A stretch of DNA of 64,000 bases from Ascaris suum. Lineage: Eukaryota > Nematoda > Chromadorea > Rhabditida > Ascarididae. The notes beneath the pieces are model-generated. The model was not told the DNA's origin and did no database searches. It saw only the letters and a list, made by a program, of their open reading frames with translations. A program made the translations under genes and the position numbers. The DNA lies in assembly GCA_013433145.1 (NCBI GenBank), contig CM024188.1, positions 6,795,001-6,859,000 on the forward strand. Direction: 5' to 3'. Every line of letters starts with the position of its first letter. Position 1 is the first letter of the stretch. This document shows positions 1-22,900 of the stretch, piece after piece.

Positions 1-209
1 AACATGGAGACATGAGCCATTTTAGTCCAATCCGCACCGAAGAGCTGATCACAGCAAGCGGTAACCCAACGAAGTAGTAACTTTTCGTTATGTTTACTGC
101 CAAGTATATGCAGGGAGCCTGATACTTTATAAGTGGCCTTTCCCAAGATATTGTCGCCTATTTTCGAAGCTGGTCCATTTTCAATGAGATGGCCACTTAA
201 AGTGATGAT
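1..209 (-). other. Candidate exon of unknown identity, cut by the window edge
   Basis: After an acceptor-like tctttaacag on the minus strand, one frame stays open for 69 codons to the window edge; it contains NILGKATYKVSGSLHILG and LLLRWVTACCDQLFGADW. It could be a distal RALGAPB exon or part of another gene. I do not recognise it, and an open stretch of this length can also occur by chance. Confidence 0.25.
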
Positions 210-1736
210 CTGTTAAAGATGGAAGACTACAACACCCATCCAGAAGGGCAGCTCAAAGCGGTTCTAAGCAAGAAACATGAAAACTAATGTGCTTTCAAGC
301 GAGGATAATTTCAGCTCAACAGAAGTCTTTAATGTTGCGGAACGATCGTATGAACGAAGCAGCAGGCATCCCTTCTAATCAAACGGCAGTAGACATTTAA
401 AATCATTCATGGGATCACCCGCCCACTTCCTCAAACCAATTCATCTTCATGACATAATTCTCCGCATTCGATAGAGTCATCACTATTCCCTAAGACAACG
501 GAGTACTAGACAGTGGGAGCGAAAAACAAACAGATGAAAAGCTGAAAACTTACAGAATGCGCCCACACAAATAGAAAGAATTGAAAAGCTTCGCGATAGC
601 ACTCAACGACGTTTGATTTGTCTAAAATATAGCACACACTCAGCTGAAGTGTGAGCTCGTTGCAAGAAGCTGAATGTAAGAACGCATGAAAAGCAATGAG
701 AAACACAAAAAGAAAACGTCTCATTTAAATGCGCCAGCCACCTTTCAACTGTATTCACCGAAAGGCACTTCAAATGAATAGGTGTTTATGTGCGAATAAA
801 CGAAGCAATATGCTCGAAACAGAGGACGCATGCAAGGGTCATAAACACACACAATGAAAGAACATCAAAAACAGCCCATTGCATGCAATCGATTCGCATA
901 TGTCCAAATATACTGTGTATGACTACGTATTTATACACATTACCCAAAACCCTGAAAGAAAACCGGATACGAAAGCAATGACTGAAGCTATTGCCAATGG
1001 CAAACATCTTGCGAGCAAACAAACATGAATTTAGAAAGAAAAAGAACAAACTGGGGAGAAAGGGAGGGATAGACCACAGCAACCAAGAGCGCTGGACCGA
1101 AATACTGATATCTGAACTTCACTACAACGCTGCCAAGGAACTGACAATGAGGGAAAAATAGGCTCTGAGACGATTCACCACTAGGTAGCGTACAAAACAT
1201 AGAGATTTAACAAATCAACCGAGCTCTCTTTCATGTGAATCGGATCTATGAAGTGAGATAAAACTATGCCAAACCTCAAGTATAACTAGATCTTGCTCGT
1301 AATTAAAGAGTGGTATAACCAACGACAACAGCTCTGGTTCAGCATTTAGTTTACAACCACTTGGTACCAATTGCTGAGTTCTGCTGTTGACTTTGAATAT
1401 AATTTCAAGAGGCTTTCTTCAGTCAATTTTGTTCCTGCTTTCGCAGCTCGATTAAAACGTTATGCTCTAGCTCACGGCAAGATTTCGTTCGAAACCACAC
1501 GGAAGAAAACCCCAGTTGTCATAGCAAATAGTTTACACCTATCAATTTCAGGACAGTTTTTTGCTTAAGCAACCACTTACTCTTGAGACACTCGCCTGGC
1601 TGAGCATTTTCATTTAAACAAACAAAGGCATGCCAATCACAAATTCGACGCCACGCCAACGAGTATTTCCCTGTCTACAGAAATTTGGAGGATTTTTAAA
1701 CGTGGCAAGCAGCCGGAGGAAGATCCCAGGAAAACT

Positions 1737-1752
1737 CCCCCCCCCCCCCCCC
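1737..1752 (+). repeat. Poly-C tract (C16)
   Basis: Uninterrupted run of 16 cytosines; on the minus strand it is a G16 tract able to form a G-quadruplex. Confidence 0.95.
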
Positions 1753-3128
1753 ACATTTTGAAAGCCAGCCAATTTTGATTTAATATGCTTTCAACGATCG
1801 TTGACAAATATAAAAGAAATATGATTTACGACTATTGATGAATTATGGAATGATACGAAAACAACGGTGAATCGAAATAATAGAATAGAATGGCGTCGCC
1901 TTTATACGACTCACCTAACCTATAGGATTCAAATCATTGAAAAGGATTAAGTGGGCATTCAGCGAATTTCTGGTGGTGAATTGTAACAAATGTGAGGAAC
2001 CATTTGGACTCGAACGCTATACTCCTTAAATCCGAATTTTCCAAAGCTCTTTTGTAAAGACTGCTTAAGCATAGCTTGCGCATGAATAAGTTAGACAAAT
2101 TTGTACAACAAAAGCAGCTTAACGGAACAAACACAACAAAGCAAAGTGATGTAATGGTATGGACAGAATATTTCTGCAACTCAAAACTAAATCATTACTC
2201 AACTAAAAACCTTCGACCGGCTGGTATATGTACGCAGCACGAACAACGGCACAAAATTCCAAAATTTCAGTAATAATGTCGATCCGAAACAATAGTACAT
2301 ATGTGATTCATCAAAAGCATTCGATAAATAAGCTCGTATAAACAAATATTGCACGAATTAGAAGCGTCTGAAAATGGAAAAGGCAATACGAAGGCAGTGG
2401 GGCGAAGATCACCCGATCCCAAAGGAAACAGCAAAAAATAAAAAATAAAAGTAACACAACGAAGCACTAGAAATTGAAACTCCATAGCAGTGCATCGCTT
2501 ATGCATTCGTTAGAGGCAAATGTCGCCTCGTTTGCCGACCAACTTCAACAGTCATTCCCATTGCTAAACACTAATCGAAACTAAATACCACAAAGTTAAT
2601 TCTCTGAAAATACACTCTAACACCACAGTTGCCTTATATTATTTATCTGAGATTTGATCGTTGTCGAAGATTAGATGTCACAGCTGAAATTGCACAATCG
2701 GCACTAATGAGTTAAGCAACCTAAGAGAAGTAGGACATTCACTGCTGATCTGCGAGCCATATGAGAACTCTCTCCAGAGCAACTGAGAGGTTCCATCTAT
2801 CACTGAATCCAAAAAGTTGAATGAGACAATAACTGTGAAAGACCATCTCCATAAAGATGCAATTCGTGCAACAAAAAGTGCCTATTTATCGACCTGACCT
2901 CAGCCTTCGATCCTCATGTGATCAGCATAACGTTCCACTCATGTAGCCAGCCTAATATTCCATTACCTTAGCTCATTTTGCCCAGCATAAGCTCAATATC
3001 TAAAAACAATGACCTCTAATTCCACCTTTAAATGAAGGTATTTATCATACGTTTATTACGGGTATTTCAATTGAACTAAAACAGTCAAACATTTGCAGAA
3101 TTATTATAAAATCATTTTGAGTCGCCTA

Positions 3129-3158
3129 TAACGGATTTAACTACGGCAATTAAATCCG
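3129..3158. other. Short perfect hairpin followed by a T run
   Basis: The arms acggatttaa and ttaaatccgt are complementary around an 8-10 base loop and are followed by eight T. The shape resembles a bacterial-type terminator, which has no obvious role in a nematode gene; possibly chance. Confidence 0.35.
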
Positions 3159-4845
3159 TTTTTTTTCAGTTGCTAACATTCGTATTTGTACAATACTAAC
3201 AATAAGTATGAGGAGATGGAGCAAAGTGATGGCAAAAAGAGCGCAGAGAGATGATCCATAAACACGCAAGCAAATCAAAGCGCAGACCTCCCCTAATACA
3301 ACCAGTTTGCGCCCCTCGCTTTAAACACTCCATAAATAGCACACCATCAGCACTTCTAGCAAGAACACTAAACATCGCTGCTCAAGCTCAAGCACTTTCC
3401 ATATGAGTATTACTATCGCTGATATAATGAACAACCTCTCAAGTGATTTCAAACCTATCTTATCCTCTCAGTTAAATCCAAACAGCTGCATGCAGCGACG
3501 TCAAGCGACTCGACTTACAACAGAAAAAAATTGATTTAAGAGTACTGGTGAGGATGCGATGTAATTACAACTGCTTCAAACGTCGAGCGCAATTTATGAC
3601 CGACCTCAGTGATTAGTGAGTTTATACCAGAATTACTTCGAGTATTACCATCGCGTAGAGACACTACCTGATGGAACGATTCAAGTACATTAAAATGAGA
3701 CGCCGACTTAGGAAAGGCGAATGATGGGCAATAGTAAGTATTCCCTTAACGTTTGCAGTAATCACAGTGAAAAAAAAGAAACACCCATCAGAGACTAGCG
3801 TTGCACTTTCCGTTAGAGCTCTGCTTAACCACTTAAGACTTAAAAATTTTCATTAAGCACCACTTTTCTTTCGCATATAAAAAACGCGCCCTATGAAACT
3901 TTTTTCTGTAGGCGTGAAGTTTTAAAAAATCGCAGAATTTGCAGACGGAAAACTGACTGTAACATCAAAAAATTTCGTTTACTTTTGCAAAGCCAAATCA
4001 AAAAAGCGCTGTTTTCATCGCTTCAAAACGATGAGTCCACGATTTCACTGCAGTTCATCATTATGTCTCTGAACAAAAATCATTGATCGCCTCCTGTAAA
4101 ATCTTCCGCTTTCCACTATGAAGTTTTTTGGGTAAAGCATAAATAAGGAAAAACTTGAAATAAATGCGCCCAGGCTAGATGATAATTTCGCAGCCCGATA
4201 GATTGTCTACCTCTCAACGAATTTCAGAATTTGAGTTCCCAAGTGATCCTCTCGTTTACGAATAGGGACTAAAGCGTAAGTGGATTGAAAATGAAAATTT
4301 CTACCACAATAATCAAACGAGTTTCAATTTCTTCCGAAAAACGTTTTCATTTAAAAAAAAAGACTACAGCAATAATTAACGAAAAAATTGAAAAAGTCCG
4401 CCAATTCACGCCATAATAAGAGGAAAAAAAAATAAAAACGCGCATGATGATTACATCTATTACTTCAGTTCATTAATTTCAGCCACTTCTTTCTTGCATT
4501 AAAAAGAAGTTTTGTATCCACCTTCCCGACACACCTAGTTTGTTCTTCTTGCTGCACTAAAATAAAAGGCGAGAATAAATTGGATGCATCTATACGCCTA
4601 ATCTGGAAGTAAGCTTCCAACTAAAGAATATTCTTTTGAACCTTCTCGTGCAAATTCAATTAACATGTATGGCGGAAGTTTAAATCAGAAAATACCCTCG
4701 ACTGTTAGTTAAGAAAAGCAAAATGCTCAGCTGAATATTAGCTGAATGCTTAAAAGGTGGAACATTAGAGGTGTAGTAGAGGTTAAACTTCACGGTAGTA
4801 AACGAGGGTGACTATAAAGGGAACAAACCTTCAGTCTGGCGATAC

Positions 4846-14786
<9,941 letters not shown>

Positions 14787-16022
14787 ATTGCAATAACGTC
14801 AGTGGTCGTTCAGTTCGCCTCCCTGCAACAAACGTCGCTGCTCAGAGAGCAAATAATATTCTTATTGCCGATTAGAAATAGTCGTCATTAACGAACACAA
14901 CGCAACGACATTTCACCGGATCGGTCGACTCATTAACAAGCTACGTTACGGCGGTGACATCGAGCCAAAGCATCTCGATGCAGAGATCACGGCACACAAC
15001 GATATGATGTTCCCTTTTTTTGCATCCCTCCTCGTCTCTCAGACAGCGCAATGATTAACAGTCCATAGATACAGATCGGAAGATACAAAAAAGTTAATTA
15101 CTCTGCCAGTAGTGAGCAGTCTCATAACCATGACCTGTTTTCGCACGCGTCACCGTTAAAAGGCCGACTTCAAGTGGGAAAAGTTGAAATCTGCTCAAAA
15201 TTCGAGGACTGAAACCTCGAGCTTTTGCTCGTTCTGAAAAAATACTCTCTCCTAAAAATCCCACTATTTTCCTACTCGTTACCTAATTTCTAACTTTTCT
15301 CGTATATCTTAATCAGAGTTTTGTACAGCATAGACTGTAGTAATCTGGAGATTCGTTACTTCAATGACTCGTAAAGTGACTCTTCGTTTTAACTACTATA
15401 CAATTTTGGATGCATTCCGGGTGACTCCTTAATTCGAGTCTCATACTATATCCAGTGATTTACACTTCGCATCTTCTCATTTCCAATGTGCTGCGAATTC
15501 AGGTCGACAAAATATTTTTTACCCGCAAAACTCACACCTTTTTCAGACATTCATTGAGAAAAAACGTAGAAAAACCATTTAGTTTTTGATAATTTCTTGC
15601 GAATTTTTCACTCTCGACTTCAAATAAAAAATCCGCTTTACAATCAAGAGTTTCCAGGATGCAACCTTTCAATTTTTTGGAGGGGAGGGAGGGAGAAAAG
15701 CGTCGACGGGAAGGAGATCGGGAGGGAAGGCGGAACAATGGAAACATATGTGAGATGTCTTTTTTCTGACATGTTTAATCTCTTTTTCTGATGGGTTTAG
15801 TGCGCATAAAATGAACTCAAAGGTCTCGCTTTTGGATTTCTCATAGAGACTTTTACATTGTAACTAAAACACAAGAGCCTTTTCACGCATTAGTTCGGGG
15901 GAGGCAGCTCTTATCATAAGAAAGAAAATATGCGTTCCCACGGTCAGGAAAAAACAACTGGCCCATTCCTCACGAAAGGAATGATGTTTTTTTTTTTTTA
16001 AATGATAAGCAATGAGAAGACT
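14787..16022. other. 5' flank of RALGAPB; no gene seen
   Basis: Upstream of the RALGAPB start codon, so the promoter and 5' UTR probably lie here. I see a GAGAGAGAG run just inside exon 1, a G-rich stretch (about 15,680-15,740) and no convincing exon or other element. Confidence 0.4.
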
Positions 16023-16096
16023 GTCCGTGGACTGTTGCGAACCAGCGACCTTTTATTTAATGGACGAGTGCTCTATCACTGAGCCACTGGGCACGA
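16023..16096 (-). pseudogene. tRNA-like pseudogene or tRNA-derived repeat
   Basis: On the minus strand a good A box and D arm (GGCTCAGTGATAGAGC, stem GCTC/GAGC) is followed about 30 bases later by a B-box-like GGTTCGCAAC. Weak acceptor pairing (CGTG/CACG) is possible. The anticodon stem does not pair and the T stem is only three base pairs, so a working tRNA is unlikely; a decayed tRNA gene or SINE head fits better. Confidence 0.45.
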
Positions 16097-16488
16097 TCTC
16101 TCCACCATTAATATTATTTCAGCTGTACTGGGAAAAGTTTATAGCCTGAACGAAGAATACGTTTAATCGGCGCAATTATAACACCACCACACACAGCGCG
16201 GATGCATTGGGATTCTTTTTAAAGTCGAGCACTTTAACTTATCCCCGGCTTATCTTATCCGGCAAATGCTGAACAGCTCAAAAATGCTTCAATATTACCG
16301 CAAACTGGAATGCAGAAGTGCACTGTGGCAACGCCACACATCTGTGCGTGCGCACACCTGTACGCAGGACTCAATCTCGCAGCGAATGAAAGGAAGTGGA
16401 TGATGAGGACGGCAGTGGACAGAGAGACTTCTCAATCGGAATGAATAAAAAAGGCGTTTAAATTAGCATCACCTCATCCTCCAACGCA

Positions 16489-16942
16489 ATCTTGCATTTA
16501 ACGATGGTAGCCCACTGCGTACCGCGAACGGAGCTGAGCTCATGGCACAACACTGCGTATGCACGACTACCGTTCTCCGCACTCCGCGTGCCAGTAATAA
16601 CGCCTATCACGTCAACTCCAAAATTTCTAGTAGCAATATGCATTTCCTTTGTCTAACATCAAATAACGCATCCACGCAAAATTTCAGTTCAGTTGATGCA
16701 GGCGGCGAAGTGCACTTGCTGATGGCGGGCCAGCAAGTGCACTTCGCCGCCTGCGTCTATGTTCAATGGCTGAAAAAACCGCATGTTTCTGGACGAAGAA
16801 AATGCATATTGCACTAGAAATTTTGGAGTTGACGTGATAGGCGTCATTATTGGCATGCGGAGTGCGGAGAATGGTAGTTATGCGTACGCCACAAGCTCAG
16901 CTCCGTTCGCGGTACGCAAGCTGCCATCGTTAAATGCAAGAG
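16489..16942. mobile_element. Foldback (inverted-repeat) element, MITE-like
   Basis: The left arm (from about 16489) and the reverse complement of the right arm (to about 16942) match at high identity over at least 160 bases (shared blocks cttgcatttaacgatgg, gcgtaccgcgaacggagctg, cacgtcaactccaaaattt). The arms meet in a central hairpin at 16695-16757. Each arm can be read outward as a similar short peptide (NFGVDVIGVI.G.RSAENGS), so the inverted unit may once have been coding. No transposase is visible and I cannot define a target-site duplication. Confidence 0.8.
16695..16757. repeat. Central 27-bp inverted repeat of the foldback element
   Basis: The arms 16695-16721 and 16731-16757 pair with one mismatch around a 9-base loop. 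They are GC-rich (aggcggcgaagtgcacttgc) and unlike the surrounding DNA. Confidence 0.95.
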
Positions 16943-19900
16943 TGCCTCCTCCAACTTCCAATCTCGGGTTGCCGACAACATCTGCGAGGAACAGCTGCTT
17001 TCAAGCATAACGTTAAAAAACCCATTCAATGTTACTGTTGTTGTGTGAAAGTTCTCACTTAAATTTGCTACTAGGAAAACAGAGAGCCTAAGAAAAGTGA
17101 ATTATTTCAATATTACAGAAAGTACTGGTTTTCCAACCAAAGCCACTTGTTAATCAATAATCGAGCTGCTACCTAATAGATGCTAGACTCTACAGGAAGA
17201 GACGTTCATAAACCAGCAATTAAAAGTGAATACATTCAAGACGATTCTCGAGATACTATGTAACTGAGTGTAGAAAACAGACGCATGTTATTACTAAAAT
17301 GCGCAACAACAAACGAGAAGTCAATCATACGCGTAGATGGATCATACGCATATACGGTGTCCATTAGTAGCAACTGTTTAACAACCTAAGGTAAGCTGAG
17401 CAACCTGGGCTACCTGAGGAAGCAAAATTTTTGAAGTACTACTGCCACATTTCAAGAACTCTCCTTATCAGGATTTCACTAATACGATTTGCTCAACTAC
17501 CCAGAGCAATCAGAGGGGGCCTTTTATTTTGGATGATTTGACTGCCTTTCAAAAAAGTCGATTAGCGACGACTTCACTGCACTCAGTTAGAGAACCATTC
17601 GGCTGGAAAAAAGTGGTCCTCTCTTCGCCACTCCCTTCCTTCGCTCACTACTGTATTTGTTCGTTCGTTTGGGCCTTCGTAGCGATTCAGAAATCCCAAA
17701 GTCATAGAGTTCTTTTCAGCATAATCTACATCAAGAGTGACGTCGTTTCCTTTCCTCTATCATTCATCCTTTCCTCCGGTATATTTACTCGAGAAGCATC
17801 AAAAAGTCTCAGAGGGATCCGATACAACACGACTCAGCGGTCTTTTCAGTTTGAGATCACTACGACCAAAAAATCTTCTAACGATATATAATGGGCGTTT
17901 CATGATTGTTTTCAAGCGGTTTTTGCTGTCGAACAATTTCATGAGCTCACATGCACGAGCGCTTATCGTGAACCCCTCGTGGCATGCTTCTGTACTCGCG
18001 GGGAGAGGATACAACTGCTTTCACATATTTGCAAGTTACTATGCAACATTTTCACGATTCCGCTTGCAACAGTGAAGGTTGCTGAGAACTTTGCTGGGCA
18101 AAAGCTTGTCTAACGACGAGAAGCTTGTTTGACGACTGACAGCCTATCTGATGACTGCCCTTTCCTCAATCTCGTGAAACAGAAAGGAATTAAACATGGA
18201 CAAAGTTCAAGAACAGGTTTTTTTTAGTTTTGCATGTCTGAGCAAGTGATATCCTTGTTTCATTGATCTGTAGGCGGTTTCGCGGGTTGTTCCGATGTAA
18301 GCTCACTGAGCGATCAATAGTATATTCATAACACGACTCAGATTTCGCTTAGTTAAGACTTTCTTCAACTGCATATAACAATATAAGCGCTCCTAGTCAA
18401 GGAGTGAGGAAAACGTCGCCAGGTGCGCACTAGCATGCTCCTGAAAAAGTCGCGCCACATCTCGAAGCAAGTTTATTTCAAACATCAAAAACATAGTAGA
18501 ATATAAGTGCATTATGAGGAAGAACGGGATAGCAAGACTAAGCATAGTTTTTTACATGCTTACAGATGATGCACAAAACAAATATTTTAAGCTGTTACTC
18601 TGAGAAAAGCAACTCTTGATAGAAATACCTGGGGCCATATGTGCAAACGTGAAAGACCGTAGCCGATAAGCGGGAAGTTAACTGACGAATTAAAATTCGA
18701 TTACATTATTTTAAATTTACGAAAAGAAATTGACAAATGCTCTAAACGTTCAGTGAAAACTGGCTTATACGAAACAACGAAAAGATCGGATGTGCGTTAG
18801 GGTGCTGCGCTGAGCAAAACAAGCAAAGAAGACCGAGCATCCTGCACTTTCACTCTCAGCTCCCGTCCGCACTGGATATTCAGCCAAACAAATGCAGCCC
18901 ACATATCCAACAAGCTTAAAGTGTGAGCACTTGCTCCAAACTGCTCAATTATTCTGGAATTTTAGAGCTCCGCCAGGCCTTACGCAAAGACCCACCATTT
19001 TCTAATGTTGGCTAAAAACAACTAACACTCCTCAATCATCACACAACTACGGACGTATGCTGCGATCGTTTCTTGCATGGCAAACCTCCAAAAATTGGCT
19101 ACTCAAGACGAAAAATCGTGGAGGGAGTCAAGAGAAGAAAGGCTGCCGCAAAACACAAAGTGCCCGCTTCCGAGCTCTTTAGACAGGTCGGAAAAATCAA
19201 ATTTAAATGGTGGTAGGGCGGCTGTAAGCAAACTTGCGACATGTATACTCCATTGCACTCTTCGGCAGAGGAACCGCTTCGTGGTCGCATGTCGTTTCAG
19301 GAGGCGCCGAGAGGCGGGCGAGTTATCCAAGCTCTTTTCGTTGTCTTAGTTTTCTTCTCAATGCAAAGAAATTGACTTTTAAATCCCTCAGCCGATAAAG
19401 AAGTGCGCAATACCAGAAAAATACTGATGAGCCTTTGGATACCTCCGAAACAGTTGTTTAGGGGATTTCCACGTCGGTAGTTCATCGCTTCCATTTGTGT
19501 TCAGAGTTGCATAGGAATCTCAGGATCACTTCGGAAACCCCATGTTTTGTGATTTCCAACCGTGTGGCTTGAGCCAGAAACCGGAACACCGAAGTATGAA
19601 GACGGCACTACACTAAACTTATTGTTGAGAGTCGACAGTTGGAGAGAGTGACGTGTTGGCTTATGATTTACTGTCTGTTGTCGCTTATTTATAGTTTTCT
19701 CGAATAAAAGTTTCTTTCGTTTTGATACTACCCCTCTCGTAGTGTGGACATTATTGCTTTGATTATGCATTTTGGATCATTATTTGCTCGATATTTTATA
19801 CACTTTTGGCTTTGGATTATGGTTGAATAATAAAAGCAGTCTGGTGAAATATACTTTTGATTATTCAACACAATACTCGCCCATTGCTTCGCTTATGTAT

Positions 19901-22900
19901 TATTCACCAATTTCTTCACTGCCGTCTGTTTTCATTAATTGATGCGGTGGTGAGGGAGATACGAACAGTTTCGTACGTCTTGCTTTTAAGTGGAACTCCT
20001 TCGGCCTAGCTGAATTCAAGGATCATTACATCGCTGCAGTCCTGCGTTTTATCGATTCCAAAAGGCGTTGCGCAGACCTTGTTCATGTTTTTCCTTATTT
20101 CAGCTCACAGTACCCATTCATGAACTCAAAGAAATTCTCAGGCTCATTTAAACCTTCTCCAAAAACGTGCTCTATTGCTCTTGAGGTACCTTGTCGCCTT
20201 GTCTTATGACACCCCAAGCTTTTAGTTCTAACATGTTCTGTAGAAGTTCAACTTCATCCAGGTGCAGTAAATTTCCATGCATCAAACTAATTGAAATGAG
20301 AGCCATGAAGACGCACATCTTTCTCCTATGAACTTCTCTTCTATGAATCACCTCTTTAGCGGCTGATCTAATAATATTAACGCCCCAGGTATCCAGTTGC
20401 ATGAGAATAGGACGAAGGTATATGCGCCGCCGTGATTGCGTGTGAGAGTACCTACACTAAAAACTCTTGTCTTCTATTATTCGCAGAAAAGATGCTTCCG
20501 ACTTGGAGCTTTTACCAATGACATTTGCTTCAGCTTCTTGTTACAGGTTGCAGCACCACCCACAGTCTCAGATTTCCACTTTTTATCATTTTTTAAAGAG
20601 AAAAACGAGCTTCACGAACATTCAGACACTCGTTTGTTCTGTTTCTCGTCTCTGCAGATTGATTACCGGACATGGTGCAGCATTACTGCAGCCATCCATC
20701 GCATCGTTCCCAAAGCAAATCTATTTATTCGTAGTCAGTTTTTGAAGGTTTTGACCCCCAATATTTTTATGGCGATACAATTACGAATAAAGTTTTTATC
20801 GAACGACGCATTGGCGCTTTCGCATCTGTGATGCCATTTTCACAGCAGATGTAGCTAGCCAATGTTTACGGCGAGCTTGAATTCTGCTATTTGAGAGACC
20901 ATCAGAGAGGGCGGGGAGGGGGGAGCAGGGAATTGTTTCGGAGATAGCGCGGCGACATATTTCGTCTTCCATAGCCTTGATTATACCACTGCTTGATGCT
21001 CTAGAGGCTCTCGCTTTCAGTGCCTGCTTTCATTTGCGGTGGTCCTCACGTAGCTTTCGACAAATTTTGTGCCGAATTGCAACCGAATGCTGTAGATCTT
21101 GCCTCGACCTTCAGATTGTACCACTTGAAGAACATGAGAGGAGCAGCAATATATAGATCGAATTGACTCAACCACAATTTAAAAGCTGAACTACGTTTTG
21201 GATTATTCGTTGCATCCGAAATCATTGTTCTTCTACAGACTCATGTTCACTAGTTAATCTTGATCTGTCATATCCAGTTCCTTCATGAAAGTCCTATGTA
21301 ACATTTATATCTCCGCTTATTGTAGACTACAGCAAATATCTCTGCTCCGCGTGTGCGCTCTACCACACCATCTTGCAAATTAGGCGGGCAGTATCAGTGC
21401 TAGAGCAAACATCTCTGCGTCGGCGCCTGAATTGTAGGTGCGGGCAGATCAGAGAAAATTGTGTAGAGAAAGGCGAGAAGTGCGCATTCTTGGCCGGATT
21501 GCAGCTACGAACCTCGTACTTTGTACGTTTTGTGAGTGCTGGTGCCTGTCTGCAGCAAGGGTAGGTGCATCTGGGGTTCGGATTCGGATGAATTGTACAT
21601 GGTCTGTATCCGCATTCGCAGTATTTCGTAGATGTAGAGGGCTAATAGCGATGGAGAGAGAGGTTCTTCTTACTGTTCAAGATGTTCTTCAAGTTTTTTG
21701 TTATCAGTAGTATTTGAGAATTGTCTGCGCAAGTTTCGTCAGTTTTCAAGACGTATTGTATCATTCAAAGGAGACATGAATTTGGAAAGGAGAGGTTTTG
21801 ACTCTTGTCATGTACCAGTTTTGGCAGTAAAGAGTGCCCACTTGCAATTGTTTTTAAAATCAGTGCCAGATTTCACGGCAATACGGTTGAGGGCCTCCGA
21901 CACGAAAAGCGTTATTTGAACTGTTGTGATGAGCTGCATCTGTGTCAGACAGCATCAGTGGCGGGAACGAACCGCGCGCATGCAGCAGCATCCGTCCACC
22001 AATTCGTGTACAAGGGTATGCTCATTATTGGCACTGTGTCGGCACCATGAGCGGTCACCATTGCATGTCTTTCTGAAGTTATTGTGGATCGGACCAGGTT
22101 TCGGGTTATCTAGTAGCGGGACGTTTTCAGCTCTGATTCTTGTAGGGTAAATGTGGTTGCTTCGAATTATCTCTTTCTACGGGTTTGTTCGCTGTATGCG
22201 GCGGTGGCTGCGTGGCTATTACTGATACAGTTGCTTTTCTGGCACGTTTTGAATTACATGCACCTATTCATCTTTAGCTCGCTCATTGCTGCCTATTTTA
22301 TTTCGCAATTAATGTTGCTCAAAATTCAGCAGTTTTTCACGAGCATTTTCTCAGAAACCTCTATTAAGCTGATAGCTGTGAGGGGCGGACGTATCATTCC
22401 GCGTAATCCTTTCTTGCAGTAATGTCGTGTTTTCAAGTCTTCTTTGGCGACTGCTGCTCATGCTTTGCAATATCGCACTGCTGACAGCGCATTTTGATCG
22501 AAGCGCACGTTTTAAATCTGTTTTTATCCATTTCTTCTAGTGCACGGTTTCTATTGTTGCTGTTAGTAATGATTGCTTTTGACTTAATGAAGTACGCGGA
22601 GGTGAGAGGGAGGGAAAGGGTGGTTGATAAGCTCATAGTCATCATAGTCCGCAGCTCGCTTTTCGTACATCATCGCAGCAGTCTTTTGTTTCTCAGAATT
22701 TTTTTTCCGCAGTCGGCTTCATGGTGGTCAGCTTTTCTGTTTGTACCGTTATTCATCTTCTGTCGAGTTTTTTTTTTTTTGAACGAATTTTTAGTACACA
22801 GCTTGTGACTGTCCTCCTCGTGCGTTGGTTTAATGCTTTCGCGTCGGAATTTCCTCGTTTTTCCTCGCCATTTGCGCACTGCTCAAAGTCGGATTTACTT

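Larger units (their letters stand above)
1..4845. other. Left flank; presumed continuation of RALGAPB, no exon confirmed
   Basis: The RALGAPB transcript must continue in this direction, but I found no exon here that matches the family with correct phase. The stretch holds a C16 tract, a small hairpin near 3.13 kb and one open candidate exon at the very edge (1-209, minus). The rest is AT-rich with only short chance ORFs. Confidence 0.5.

Noticed and set aside
2774..2830. Candidate RALGAPB exon reading DRWNLSVALERVLIWLADQ
   Set aside because: The acceptor and phase fit exon 12, but the alignment to the family is too weak and no donor is clear.
22153..22422. Hydrophobic ORF that could be a membrane protein or chemoreceptor fragment
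   Set aside because: T-rich DNA gives hydrophobic peptides by chance; it starts with GTG and has no splice sites or family motif.
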